Part shown: in pieces, positions 6,855 through 16,997 of the stretch
How positions within the stretch are numbered: the stretch's first letter is position 1
Layout of the letters: every line of letters begins with the position of its first letter
Source of the DNA: Syntrophomonas_B sp035447945
GTDB taxonomy: Bacteria > Bacillota > Syntrophomonadia > Syntrophomonadales > Syntrophomonadaceae
Reading direction: 5' to 3'
Length of the DNA stretch: 17,017 bases
Assembly (NCBI GenBank): GCA_035447945.1
Contig: DAOTHZ010000046.1
Location: 1-17,017 of the forward strand
Program-made: the position numbers and the translations under genes
The notes under the pieces: generated by a model
What the model was told of the DNA's origin: nothing
Databases searched by the model: none
The model's input: the letters and a program-made list of their open reading frames with translations, nothing else

Positions 6855-9476
6855 TTACTCCCAGGACTGCATTTCATACCAGTTGGTGCCCACCTTCATG
6901 CTGACGAGCAAAGGCACCTTTAGTGCAAACGCATTCTCCATACAGTTCTTGACGATGTCGGCGGTCTCCTCCAACTCGCTGCGCGGCACCTCCAGCAGCA
7001 GTTCATCGTGGACCTGCAGCAGCAAGCGGCCCTGCAGATGATGGGTTTGGAGCATGTCGGCCACTTTGATCATGGCCAGTTTAATGATGTCGGCTGACGT
7101 TCCCTGGATGGGCGTATTCAGGGCCATTCTGCGGGCAAAGGACTGCACCATTTTATTTCTGGCGCGCAGATCAGGCAGATAACGTCTCCGTCCCAGAGCG
7201 GTTTCCACATAGCCGTTTTGAATGCCAAACTCGACAATCTCCTGCATATATTTTTTTACGCCCGGATAGGAGTCAAGATATTCTTCGATATAGCGTCCCG
7301 CCTCTTTGCGGGTCACGCCGGTATCACGGGCCAGTCCGAAATCGCTGATCCCGTAGATAATGCCAAAGTTGACCGCCTTGGCGCGCCGGCGCAGGTTCTC
7401 ATCCACTCTTTCCAACGGCACTTTAAAAATCTCGGAAGCCGTGCGGGTATGAATGTCAATGCCCCGCTGGAAAGTGTCAATCAGAGTCTCGTCGCCGCTG
7501 ATGTGCGCCAGGGCGCGCAAATCGATCTGGGAATAGTCCGCCGTAAACAGCAGGGTTTCTTTGGAACCGGCTGTAAAAGCCTTGCGCACCCGACGTCCTG
7601 CTTCCATGCGAATGGGAATATTCTGTACGTTGGGCTCGACACTGGACAAGCGTCCGGTCGCCGTCAGCGCTTGTTTGAAGATGGTATGAATCCGGCCGGT
7701 CTCAGGATGGATCAGGTTTTGCAAGGCATCGGTATAGGTCGACTTCAGCTTGCTGAGCTGCCGGTAATCCATGATGTAAGGGATGATCTCATGTTGATCG
7801 AGCAGGTTTTCCAAGACTTCCTGACCAGTCGAGTAGCCGCTCTTGGTTTTTTTGCCGCCGGGCAGTTGGAGGTCCTCGAACAGCACCTGGGCCAGCTGTT
7901 TGGGGGAATTGATATTGAATTTGACCCCGGCCAGTGCATAGATGCGGTCTTCATCCCGGTCCAGACCCGCACTCAGTTCTTCCGACAACTGAGCCAGAAC
8001 CCGCTTTTCCACTTTGATGCCGGCAAACTCCATGGCTGCAAGGATCTCCGACAACGGTATCTCCACGTCATAGAGCAGACATCGCAGGGCATCGGTGAGT
8101 TCTTCTTCCATCTGCTGATGGAGCGGAACAATCGTGACAACCTGCGCCGCCAGATCCATGTGATTGGTATCCAGCTTCATATGATGGGCGATGATCTCCA
8201 CCAGCGTTTCCCCTTGAAAAGAGGGATCCAGCACATAACTGAGCAACAGGCTGTCTCCCTTGATGCCGCGCAGATGGATGCCCGCGCGCAGCAGGAATAC
8301 CTGGGCAAACTTGGCATTATGCAGATATTTGGGCTGCGTTTGATCTTCCAGCCAGGCGCGCAGCCATTCCAGCGCGGCACTGTTCTGCAAATCAATCCAG
8401 GCCAGTTGCTGACCGGCCGCCAGATAAACCTTGATTCCCTGCGCCCACATGGGATGATGATAGTTGGTTTCAAAATGCAGGGCCAATGCCTGTTGCTCCA
8501 GGGGCTTGAGAAATTCATCAACTTCGGCAGATGATTTTAATTCTCGTACAGCCAAGACCGGAAGCGGTTCCTTCATCCCGGGCAGTTCCTGTTCCTCCAC
8601 CCCGGACCGGCTTTGCTCCAGGGCGGCCAGCAGCCCTTTGAACTCCAGTTTTTTAAACAGTGCACTGAGCTCGGCTCGTTGCATCTCCCGGACAGCGAAG
8701 TCATCCAGGGCTGCACCCATCTCCACCTCTCGCCGGATGGTCGCCAGATCACGGCTCAAATACGCCTGATCCCGATAGGTCAGCAGGTTTTCTTTGAGTT
8801 TTTTTCCGCTGATTTCGTCGATGTGTTCATAGAGGTTTTCCAGACTGCCGTATGCTTTGATGAGCTTGATGGCGGTTTTACTGCCGACGCCCGGCACACC
8901 CGGGATATTGTCAGAGCTGTCACCCATCAGGGCTTTGATTTCAATCATCTGCTCCGGCGGGACTTCCCATTTGTCGACCACCGCCTGCGGATCATAGACC
9001 TGCATGTCGGTGATCCCTTTCTTGCTCATATATACCTTGGTATGTTCGCTGACCAGCTGCAGCGCATCCCCGTCTCCGGTCAGGATGATGGTTTCCATCC
9101 CAGCCGCTTCAGCCTGTTGGCTCAGGGTGCCGATCAGGTCGTCGGCTTCAAATCCCTGCATTTCCACATAACTGACATTCATGGCGGCCAGCACCTCACG
9201 CAGCAAATGAAACTGACCGACCAGTTCATCCGGGGCCGCCGACCGGTTGGCTTTGTAATCACTGTAGGTTTCATTGCGAAAGGTTTTCCGGTCCATATCA
9301 AATGCCACGACCACGTGGGAAGGCTGTACGTCCGCACTCACCCGGTTGAACATGGTTAAAAAACCATATACCCCGTTGGTATAGATCCCTTCCCGGGTAT
9401 GCAGCAGGGGCAGCGCATAAAACGCTTTAAAAAGAAGGCTGTTCCCGTCTATCAGCAGCAGGGTGTTGTCTTTCAT
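6855..9476 (-). CDS. polA: DNA polymerase I
   Basis: The 873-aa protein is a full-length Pol I for Okazaki-fragment processing and repair synthesis. Order: 5' nuclease domain (residues 1 to about 290; LLIDGNSLLF with Asp10, EADDL at 110-114, GDSSDNIPGVPGVGSK at 185-200), a 3'-5' exonuclease fold (about 305-480), and the polymerase domain (about 490-873). Polymerase motif A is ADYSQIDLR (646-654), motif B is RRRAKAVNFGIIYG (696-709) and motif C is QVHDELL (821-827). The exonuclease fold lacks the DxE metal-binding pair (HFE at 334-336) and has HNAKF where active enzymes have an Asp nearby, so proofreading is probably lost, as in Bacillus Pol I. The start ATG has GGAGG 6 nt upstream. It is the first gene of the operon that continues to the transglycosylase. 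Confidence 0.98.
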   Translation of the reverse strand: MKDNTLLLIDGNSLLFKAFYALPLLHTREGIYTNGVYGFLTMFNRVSADVQPSHVVVAFDMDRKTFRNETYSDYKANRSAAPDELVGQFHLLREVLAAMNVSYVEMQGFEADDLIGTLSQQAEAAGMETIILTGDGDALQLVSEHTKVYMSKKGITDMQVYDPQAVVDKWEVPPEQMIEIKALMGDSSDNIPGVPGVGSKTAIKLIKAYGSLENLYEHIDEISGKKLKENLLTYRDQAYLSRDLATIRREVEMGAALDDFAVREMQRAELSALFKKLEFKGLLAALEQSRSGVEEQELPGMKEPLPVLAVRELKSSAEVDEFLKPLEQQALALHFETNYHHPMWAQGIKVYLAAGQQLAWIDLQNSAALEWLRAWLEDQTQPKYLHNAKFAQVFLLRAGIHLRGIKGDSLLLSYVLDPSFQGETLVEIIAHHMKLDTNHMDLAAQVVTIVPLHQQMEEELTDALRCLLYDVEIPLSEILAAMEFAGIKVEKRVLAQLSEELSAGLDRDEDRIYALAGVKFNINSPKQLAQVLFEDLQLPGGKKTKSGYSTGQEVLENLLDQHEIIPYIMDYRQLSKLKSTYTDALQNLIHPETGRIHTIFKQALTATGRLSSVEPNVQNIPIRMEAGRRVRKAFTAGSKETLLFTADYSQIDLRALAHISGDETLIDTFQRGIDIHTRTASEIFKVPLERVDENLRRRAKAVNFGIIYGISDFGLARDTGVTRKEAGRYIEEYLDSYPGVKKYMQEIVEFGIQNGYVETALGRRRYLPDLRARNKMVQSFARRMALNTPIQGTSADIIKLAMIKVADMLQTHHLQGRLLLQVHDELLLEVPRSELEETADIVKNCMENAFALKVPLLVSMKVGTNWYEMQSWE

Positions 9477-9503
9477 GGCCGACCTCCAGCAAAATTATTT
9501 CAG

Positions 9504-9540
9504 AAAAAACAAAATGGGCAGAAATATGTTCCTGCCCATT
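9504..9540 (-). terminator. Terminator of the sigma/anti-sigma operon
   Basis: On the minus strand AATGGGCAG and CTGCCCATT (9532-9540 with 9513-9521) form a 9-bp stem with a 10-nt loop, followed by TTG and a run of T residues (9504-9512). It lies about 30 nt after the anti-sigma stop and just upstream of polA. Confidence 0.85.
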
Positions 9541-9546
9541 ATTATA
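9541..9546 (-). promoter_or_regulatory. Candidate -10 element for polA, overlapping the anti-sigma terminator
   Basis: A perfect TATAAT on the minus strand lies directly upstream of the terminator stem at 9513-9540. The -35 is poor (TAAATA at 17 nt). Initiation here would begin inside the stem, so the polA transcript would not carry a complete terminator. Speculative. Confidence 0.3.
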
Positions 9547-9572
9547 GCTTATATTCAATCATTTATTTAGTC

Positions 9573-10619
9573 TCAAGGATTTGTCTTTTCCAGCAAGCGC
9601 ACTTCAATGGTGACTGCATTGACGGCTTTGTCAATCTTCTCCTGTTGCGCCTGCAGTTCCTGTTGCTGCTGCAACAGGGCTTGCAGCTGGGACTGCTGCT
9701 CCTCACTGAGGCTGCCGCTGTTCTGGAGATTCTCAATGTCCATCTCCAATCCCGCCAAGGCCTTTTGGTTCTCATGATAGGCCTGGGTGTGGGTCACTTC
9801 GTTTTGCAGGGGCGCTTCCACGCCCACACTGCCCAACTGGTTGAGCATTTCGTTGGCTTTGTCTTTGGGAACCTGCAGGGTCACTACTTTCACATTGTCA
9901 TCCGCCGCCATCACATTGGCAGACTTGACGCTGATCTGGGCACCGCTGGCATAGGCCAGCTGCATGACATCCTGCATCGATTGGTCCATATCGTCAACCT
10001 GTATCTTGGCGGTATAGTTTTGTTCCACTCTCTCCTGCACAGCGACTTCCACCGGTTTGGTTACTGCCGGTGCAATGCCAATGCTTTCTCCCGGCTTGAT
10101 TGTGCCAGGCTTTTGCACTCCGGTTTGGCCGGCCGGTTCGGTGGTTGGTGCGTCAACTTCCGGCGACGGTTCGAGTTGTTTGTTGATCCATTCCTGCAAA
10201 ATTTTATTATTGTCAACGATCGCTACGCGCGGTCTGTCTTCTTTGTTCATCCAATCCTGCAATGACGCTACCATTGCTCCGTAGGGCAGATAGCTGCTGG
10301 CAAATATACCGGCACTCACGGCCAGTCCTGCCACCGCTGCAGCCACCCAGCCGGTACGTTTGGGGGTCGTTGGCTTAATAACGGGGAACAGCTGTATCTT
10401 TTCATGACTGATACGTTCATGGAGTTTCTCGGCAAAATCAACCGGAAGCGGAGGCGTATCCAGATTTTTGAGCAAAGCACACATACGGTCCATCTCTTGC
10501 ATTTGCTGTGCACAAGCAGCACATTCGCCGAGATGTTCCGCGATCGCTTCATTTTCAGTTGCGGTGGTCATTTTGTCCAGGTATGGAGAAAATAACCTTT
10601 GCATTTGCTCGCAGTTCAT
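9573..10619 (-). CDS. Anti-sigma factor with zinc-finger (zf-HC2) domain, one membrane span and DUF4349-like extracytoplasmic region
   Basis: The 348-aa protein begins with a zf-HC2 anti-sigma domain: Cys3, then His29-x3-Cys33-x2-Cys36 (HLGECAAC). Such domains bind and hold an ECF sigma factor in the cytoplasm. A single membrane helix follows at about 90-110. The outer part has a Pro/Glu/Thr-rich linker (about 150-190) and a region from about 195 on (YTAKIQVDDMDQSMQDV onward, with a Gln/Glu-rich coiled coil at about 290-335) resembling DUF4349. The gene follows the sigma factor by 32 nt with GGGAGGAGA before its ATG, so this is the cognate regulator, probably released by proteolysis on an envelope signal. 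The signal is not evident. The DUF4349 assignment is from pattern memory. Confidence 0.88.
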   Translation of the reverse strand: MNCEQMQRLFSPYLDKMTTATENEAIAEHLGECAACAQQMQEMDRMCALLKNLDTPPLPVDFAEKLHERISHEKIQLFPVIKPTTPKRTGWVAAAVAGLAVSAGIFASSYLPYGAMVASLQDWMNKEDRPRVAIVDNNKILQEWINKQLEPSPEVDAPTTEPAGQTGVQKPGTIKPGESIGIAPAVTKPVEVAVQERVEQNYTAKIQVDDMDQSMQDVMQLAYASGAQISVKSANVMAADDNVKVVTLQVPKDKANEMLNQLGSVGVEAPLQNEVTHTQAYHENQKALAGLEMDIENLQNSGSLSEEQQSQLQALLQQQQELQAQQEKIDKAVNAVTIEVRLLEKTNP

Positions 10620-10651
10620 GATGCTCTCCTCCCGCTTTTTTAGACGAGGCT

Positions 10652-11233
10652 CTACTTTAAAAGTTCCCGTTCGATCAATTTTTTTTGTAAAATGATCCGT
10701 GCCCTGCTAATCCTCGATTTTACGGTTCCGATGGAGCAGTCCAGCACGATTGCGATTTCTTCGTAACTCAAATCCATGACATCCCGCAGCACAATGACTG
10801 CTTTGTGTTCAGGCCTCATCTCATCCAAAAGCAGCTGCATATTTTGCGTAAATTCCTTGCGTTCATAGACCACATCAGCCGCCAGGGAGGTGTCGGCAAT
10901 TTCCCGTTCAAATTCGTCCCCGTCCAGCGTAGCCAAGGGTTCATCCAGGGAAAGCGGTACGATTTTGCGTTTGCGGCGGCGCAGCTCATCCAGGCAGACA
11001 TTGGTTGTGATGCGGTAAATCCAGGTGCCAAAACTGGCATCGCCTTTGAAGGAGCGCAGCGAACGGAAGGCTTTGATAAATGACTCCTGCGCCATGTCAT
11101 TGGCGTCATCCTCATTGCCCATATAGCGGTAGGCCAGCATATATACTTTATTTTGATATGTTTTCACCAATTCATCGAAAGCGTATGTATCCCCACGCAG
11201 GGTTCGTTTCACCAGTAGTTGATCCGAATTCAT
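10652..11233 (-). CDS. ECF-type RNA polymerase sigma factor (sigma-70 family, SigW/RpoE-like)
   Basis: The 193-aa protein has only regions 2 and 4, the layout of extracytoplasmic-function sigma factors. Region 2 covers about residues 18-90, including DANDMAQESFIKAFRSL (43-59) and the GTWIYRITTNVCLDELRRRKR stretch that ends it. Region 4 covers about 130-185, with the helix-turn-helix SYEEIAIVLDCSIGTVKSRI (156-175). A linker with an acidic LDGDEFERE segment lies between them. It directs core polymerase to stress-type promoters and is held by the anti-sigma protein encoded directly downstream. GGAGGAGAT 4 nt before the ATG supports the start. Upstream DNA contains several AAC and CGT elements, but none at spacing good enough to call an autoregulatory promoter. 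Confidence 0.94.
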   Translation of the reverse strand: MNSDQLLVKRTLRGDTYAFDELVKTYQNKVYMLAYRYMGNEDDANDMAQESFIKAFRSLRSFKGDASFGTWIYRITTNVCLDELRRRKRKIVPLSLDEPLATLDGDEFEREIADTSLAADVVYERKEFTQNMQLLLDEMRPEHKAVIVLRDVMDLSYEEIAIVLDCSIGTVKSRISRARIILQKKLIERELLK

Positions 11234-11339
11234 CAGTATCTCCTCCGGGCCAGCTTTCCTCCGGTCAGCTGCAGCAAAACAGCCCCCCTGCTGGTCCCGC
11301 CATGTAAATACGTCCTAAGTATGGTTACTATTCTGCACG

Positions 11340-11360
11340 TTTAAAGAATATTCCTTTAAA
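11340..11360. promoter_or_regulatory. 21-bp inverted repeat upstream of the sigma factor (possible operator)
   Basis: TTTAAAG (11340-11346) and CTTTAAA (11354-11360) flank a centre that is itself nearly palindromic (AATATTC). It lies 107 nt upstream of the sigma-factor start and about 100 nt before the divergent tRNA promoter. It could bind a dimeric regulator; there is no direct evidence. Confidence 0.3.
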
Positions 11361-11457
11361 AAAGGCCTGTTCCTGCTTATGTAAAGTATGTAACCGATGC
11401 CATAATATAGCTGTCAAGGTCCGGTTTTCCCTTGGCCAGGCGGCGATGGTGTGGTTC

Positions 11458-11486
11458 TTGACAACCAGGATGGCAAACCTTATAAT
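11458..11486 (+). promoter_or_regulatory. Promoter of tRNA-Leu(CAA)
   Basis: A perfect TTGACA (11458-11463) and a perfect TATAAT (11481-11486) are separated by exactly 17 nt, the full sigma-A consensus, about 30 nt before the tRNA 5' end. Confidence 0.92.
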
Positions 11487-11516
11487 AATTCTTGCGTCCG
11501 CACAAAACAATATTAA

Positions 11517-11601
11517 GCCAGAGTGTCGGAATTGGCAGACGAGCGCGACTCAAAATCGTGTGCCGCGAGGCGTGTGGGTTCGAGTCCCACCTCTGGCACC
11601 A
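11517..11601 (+). tRNA. tRNA-Leu (anticodon CAA)
   Basis: An 85-nt class II tRNA has acceptor stem GCCAGAG/CTCTGGC, a D-arm with GGCAGAC, and a T-arm around GGTTCGAGTCC. The anticodon stem CGCGA/TCGTG encloses the loop CTCAAAA (11549-11555), so the anticodon is CAA (11551-11553), reading UUG. A long variable arm is present and CCA is encoded (11599-11601). It is transcribed alone between its own promoter and terminator. Confidence 0.96.
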
Positions 11602-11611
11602 TCAGAAAAAC

Positions 11612-11640
11612 AGGGCTTTGCGAAGCCCTTTTCTTGTTTT
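11612..11640 (+). terminator. Terminator of tRNA-Leu(CAA)
   Basis: AGGGCTT (11612-11618), a TGCG loop and AAGCCCT (11623-11629) form a stem followed by a T-rich tract, 10 nt after the CCA end. Outer CAGAAAA/TTTTCTG can lengthen the stem. Confidence 0.85.
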
Positions 11641-11756
11641 CTGAGGTTTCATTATACCATATGTGCAACAGGATGGTTGGCTTCGGCGCAGAATAAACGC
11701 AGGTATATTTTATGAAAGTATTATGAAGATTGGATGAAGAAGTCACCCCTGTCGAT

Positions 11757-11793
11757 AAAAAACCAGGCCTCAGCAGCGAGGCTGGGGCCTGGT
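11757..11793 (-). terminator. Terminator of the long-chain acyl-CoA synthetase gene
   Basis: On the minus strand ACCAGGCC and GGCCTGGT (11786-11793 with 11762-11769) form an 8-bp outer stem, with an inner CAGC/GCTG stem, followed by T residues. It begins about 17 nt after the stop. Confidence 0.85.
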
Positions 11794-11809
11794 CCGGTGG
11801 CGGTGACGC

Positions 11810-13759
11810 TTACTGATAAAGGGCAGCAATATCTCCCGCGAAATTGGCCATAATGACCCGTTGTTTGGCTTTGGATGTAGGGGTCAGCTCATCATATTTC
11901 TGCAGGAACTTGCGATGCGGTACCCGGAACTTTTTGATTTGTTCAAAGTCAGCCAGTTCACTGTTGGCCTGGTTGACTGTCTCGGCAATGATTTGCCGTA
12001 CAAATTCTGCTTCATATAATTCCGGTCCGACTTCCACGCAGGTATTCAGTCCATTGACCAGATCATATTTTAAGTCTTCTTTATTATAGGCAATCCCTTT
12101 GGCATCAGCGATCTTGGCTATTTCATCCCAATTGGGACAAATCAGCGCGGTGATGTATTTTTGGCCGTCTCCCACGATCAGTACCTGATCGATCAAAATA
12201 TTGCGCATGAGCAAGGATTCCGCCTTGGCCGGTGCCACGTTTTTACCGGTATCCATGACGATGATGGCTTTCTTGCGGTCCACGACCCGCATGATGCCGT
12301 TTTTATCAAATTCAACGATATCACCGGTCCTGAAGAAACCGTCTTCCGTAAAGCAATCCTGATTGGATTCCGGATCATTGTAATATTCCTGAATGATTCC
12401 GGCACCTTTTATCAGCAGTTCGCCGTCCTCTTCCTGACGCCATTCGATCCCTGGAGCAATGGGCGCATTCCAGCTTACCTTCACGCAGGTGCCGCGCCCC
12501 ACGCCAACCCCACAAAGCGTTTCGGTGAGTCCATACCCGTTGGCAACAAAAAATCCCATGCCCAGGAAGGGTTTGTGCAGTTCTGGCAGGATGGCCGCTC
12601 CGCCGGAGGCAAAACAACGCAGCCGTCCGCCCATGGCCGCATTTACCTTGTCAAAAACCATGGCTTTGGCTTTGACGTATTCTTCGCGAATATCACCGCT
12701 CAGTTCATCCAGATAATCGAGACTCATATCAAAGGTTTCATCTTCGCCAATGCGGGCATCGACCGCCCGGCAGGCAACATCGATGGCCCAATCCCATGCT
12801 TTGGCCCCTTCCGGGGTAGCCCCGAACACCTGGCGCAGACCTTTCAGGATCCGATCCATCATTCTCGGCACCATAACCATGAAAGTAGGCCGGGTCTCCT
12901 GCATATCCTGAATCACATAAGCAGGTCCGCGGCCCCAGGCCAGACAGGACCCCACCGCCATGATGCAGAACATCCCGTAAGTGCGTTCCATAATATGGGC
13001 CATGGGCATGACGGACAGGTAGGTATCATGCGTATAAACGCCGATTTCCCCCATCATCTGGTTGCGCAGACAACGCCAGATCCCATCGGTCACCTCACCG
13101 TGTTTGAGACGTACCGCTTTTAGTTTTCCGGTGGTCCCGGACGTATAAACGGTGGTGGCGGCATCCTGCGGCGTTATGGCAGCAGTCCGGTCAGCCACCA
13201 GGGAAGGTTGTCCCTGCAGCAGCTGGCGTCCCGATGCCCGTATTTCATCCAGGGTGAAGAGGTCTTTTCCGTTGCCCGCGGCCAACTCTTTAAGAACAAT
13301 GATGCCTTTCAGGGTGGGCTGTTCTTCACGCAAGGAATTGACCATTTCGGCCAGCGCAGGACTGCCGGCAAATAAATAGTTGACCTGGGAATGGTTGACG
13401 ATGAATTTGACATCATCCTTGCTTAGACTCGGAAAAATAGTGGTCGTGCATCCGCCTGCCAGTTCAATGCCCATATCCGCCCAGCCCCATTCGGCGCAGC
13501 TGACCGACATGATTACCAGATTGTCTCCTTTGGCAACCCCTAGACCCATCAAACCGGCGGCGATTTCTTCTGCTACTGCGGCAAACTCCTTGTAGGTAAT
13601 CGTAACCCATTTGTCATCCTGCCAGAACATATGTGCAGGCCGATCCCCATGGTGTTTGACCGGATGATAAAACATCTGGGGCACGGTATGAATGTAGTCA
13701 TGCCACAGATCCAACCATTGAATCCTAAAATCAATATCCGGTACTGTCTTTAATGCCAT
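11810..13759 (-). CDS. Long-chain acyl-CoA synthetase (AMP-forming, FAA1/COG1022 type)
   Basis: The 649-aa enzyme activates long-chain fatty acids with ATP and CoA through an acyl-adenylate. Visible motifs are the phosphate loop TVYTSGTTGKLKAV (203-216), NGYGLTET (407-414), GFFRTGDIVEF (474-484) with the AMP-ribose Asp, DRKKAIIV (494-501), and a C-terminal LTPTSKAKQR carrying the likely catalytic Lys. Length matches the eukaryote-like FAA1/COG1022 class rather than FadD. I chose ATG 13757-13759 because AGGAGGT lies 8 nt upstream; the ATG two codons earlier is too close, and the longer frame extends into the divergent gene's DNA. The gene is divergent from a FadD-type ligase, suggesting a fatty-acid-use locus, and has its own terminator. 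Only about 60 nt separate its start from the ligase remnant, and I see no promoter there. Confidence 0.94.
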   Translation of the reverse strand: MALKTVPDIDFRIQWLDLWHDYIHTVPQMFYHPVKHHGDRPAHMFWQDDKWVTITYKEFAAVAEEIAAGLMGLGVAKGDNLVIMSVSCAEWGWADMGIELAGGCTTTIFPSLSKDDVKFIVNHSQVNYLFAGSPALAEMVNSLREEQPTLKGIIVLKELAAGNGKDLFTLDEIRASGRQLLQGQPSLVADRTAAITPQDAATTVYTSGTTGKLKAVRLKHGEVTDGIWRCLRNQMMGEIGVYTHDTYLSVMPMAHIMERTYGMFCIMAVGSCLAWGRGPAYVIQDMQETRPTFMVMVPRMMDRILKGLRQVFGATPEGAKAWDWAIDVACRAVDARIGEDETFDMSLDYLDELSGDIREEYVKAKAMVFDKVNAAMGGRLRCFASGGAAILPELHKPFLGMGFFVANGYGLTETLCGVGVGRGTCVKVSWNAPIAPGIEWRQEEDGELLIKGAGIIQEYYNDPESNQDCFTEDGFFRTGDIVEFDKNGIMRVVDRKKAIIVMDTGKNVAPAKAESLLMRNILIDQVLIVGDGQKYITALICPNWDEIAKIADAKGIAYNKEDLKYDLVNGLNTCVEVGPELYEAEFVRQIIAETVNQANSELADFEQIKKFRVPHRKFLQKYDELTPTSKAKQRVIMANFAGDIAALYQ

Positions 13760-13820
13760 TATCATTACCTCCTGCAAATTTCTTGGATGGTTGGCCAGGC
13801 TTTCATTCCAGCCATAATAC

Positions 13821-15263
13821 GGTTCACAAGACAAGGTAGCGGTTTTACTTCCCAACTGCATATCGATCGTGGTCGCCTATTATGCGATTCTGAAAGCAGG
13901 CGGCGTCGCCGTGATGAACAATCCCATTTATGCGGATCGGGAACTCGAGTATCAGTTCATCGATTCCGAGTCCAAATTGCTCATTTGTCTGGATATGCTG
14001 GTCCCCCGCATGCTCAATATAAAACCCCGTACAAAAATTGAAAAAATCATTTGGACCTCGATCAATGACTACGCCCTGCCCGGTACAACTGACAGCGGTT
14101 TTAGCGTGCCGGATGCACCGGATCTTTTCCATTACAAGAAACTCCTCGAGAAATATGAACCGATTCCTCCGGCGATGCAAATTGATTGGGAGGACACAGC
14201 GGTCCTGCAATATACAGGGGGAACCACCGGTCTGGCCAAAGCGGCGGTGCTGACCCAAAAAAATCTCTGCACCATGTTGCAGCGCTACGAAGCATGGCTG
14301 CACGATGGGGTAAAAGGTCAGGACACGGATATGTCAGCTTCCCCGCTGTTCCATATTCTCGGCATGCAGGTTGGCATGAACTTTTCCATTCATATGGGCT
14401 GGCGTAATGTACTGCTGCCCAGAGCCACTCCAGAAGCCATGCTGGAAGCGATTCGTAAATATCGGGTCAATTATTCCCCACTGGTGCCTGCCCACTATAT
14501 CGGCATGCTCCAGCACCCTGATCTGACCAATACGGATCTCACTTGTTTTAAAGGGCTTTTCTCCGGGGGAGCATCATTGCCGGTTGACATTTTGCGACGC
14601 TTCGAGACCGTCTCCAAAGCAGAAATTTGCGAGGGATTCGGTATGTCCGAGACGTCTCCGCAGACCCACCTGAATCCTTACCGGGGCGGGGGGCCGCGCA
14701 AACCAGGCAGCATCGGCATTCCCTGGCCGGATACGGAAGTTCGGATCGTTGATTTGGAAACCGGCGAGATAGACGTGCCGATCGGCGAACCCGGTGAGAT
14801 GCTTTTCCGCGGCCCGCAAGTCACCCGGGAATACTATAATAAACCGGAAGAAACCGCGATTGCCATTACCCCGGATGGATGGCTGCACTCCGGGGATATT
14901 GCCTATATGGATGAAGACGGCTATTTCTTCATTGTCGATCGCAAGAAAGACCTCATTATTTCCAGCGGTTTTAACATTTATCCGCGGGAAGTGGAGGAGG
15001 TTTTCTATGAGCATCCTGCTGTCGACAAGGTCGCTGTAATCGGTCTGCCTGATCCCAAGCGCGGCGAAAATGTCGGTGTGTTTCTTACCTTAAAAGCAGA
15101 TCACAGCGCGACGGCAGAAGACTTGATGGCATTCTGTCAGCCTAAACTGGCCAAATATAAATGGCCCTCTGTCATAGAAATAAGAGATTCACTGCCGGAG
15201 AGCAATGTAGGGAAATTATTGAAAAAAGAACTGCGCTCTGAAGTCCTGCAGCGCTTTCAATAA
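13821..15263 (+). pseudogene. 5'-truncated FadD-type long-chain fatty-acid-CoA ligase
   Basis: From about 13821 the reading frame encodes DKVAVLLPNC, then VVAYYAILKAGG and the rest of a FadD/LcfA-type ligase, but an in-frame TAA stands at 13815-13817. The normal N-terminal 70-80 residues are absent. The first possible start is GTG 13869, inside the conserved VVAYYAILKAGG segment and without a ribosome-binding site, so the product would be at most 464 aa against the usual 510-560. Everything after that is intact: YTGGTTGLAKA (115-125 from that GTG), GFGMSET (256-262), WLHSGDI, VDRKKDLI and the catalytic Lys449 in NVGKLLKKEL. The lesion therefore looks recent, such as a deletion between the two divergent ligase genes that also removed the promoter. 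A mis-assembly or strain-specific deletion is an alternative. A terminator follows at 15293-15324. Confidence 0.75.
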
Positions 15264-15292
15264 GCTGCTGATTTGTATTTTAAATCCAAGAG

Positions 15293-15324
15293 GGAGGCTG
15301 CTCGATGGCAGCCTCCTTTCTTTT
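15293..15324 (+). terminator. Terminator after the FadD-type ligase
   Basis: GGAGGCTGC (15293-15301) and GCAGCCTCC (15308-15316) form a 9-bp stem with a TCGATG loop, followed by TTTCTTTT. It starts 30 nt after the ligase stop and isolates prfC from it. Confidence 0.88.
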
Positions 15325-15348
15325 ATTCTCCAGTCCGCAGGATTGCTT

Positions 15349-15376
15349 TTGCTCCTGCCGTCATTTGTGATATAGT
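15349..15376 (+). promoter_or_regulatory. Probable promoter of prfC
   Basis: TTGCTC (15349-15354) and TATAGT (15371-15376) are 16 nt apart, with TG one base before the -10 (extended -10). It sits about 38 nt before the proposed prfC start. Confidence 0.55.
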
Positions 15377-15413
15377 ATTATTTGTTTTTAACATGCAGGG
15401 AGGATTAATCGCA

Positions 15414-16997
<1,584 letters not shown>

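Noticed and set aside
7218..8534. 438-aa plus-strand ORF opposite polA
   Set aside because: Shadow of the GC-rich codon pattern of polA; the polA frame has all polymerase motifs.
11234..11457. ECF-type autoregulatory promoter for the sigma gene
   Set aside because: Several AAC and CGT motifs occur, but none at the 16-17 nt spacing expected, so none is called.
11513..11746. Minus-strand ORF with a C-terminal half reading VGLEPTRLAAHDFESRSS
   Set aside because: It is the translated complement of tRNA-Leu(CAA), a well-known spurious ORF type.
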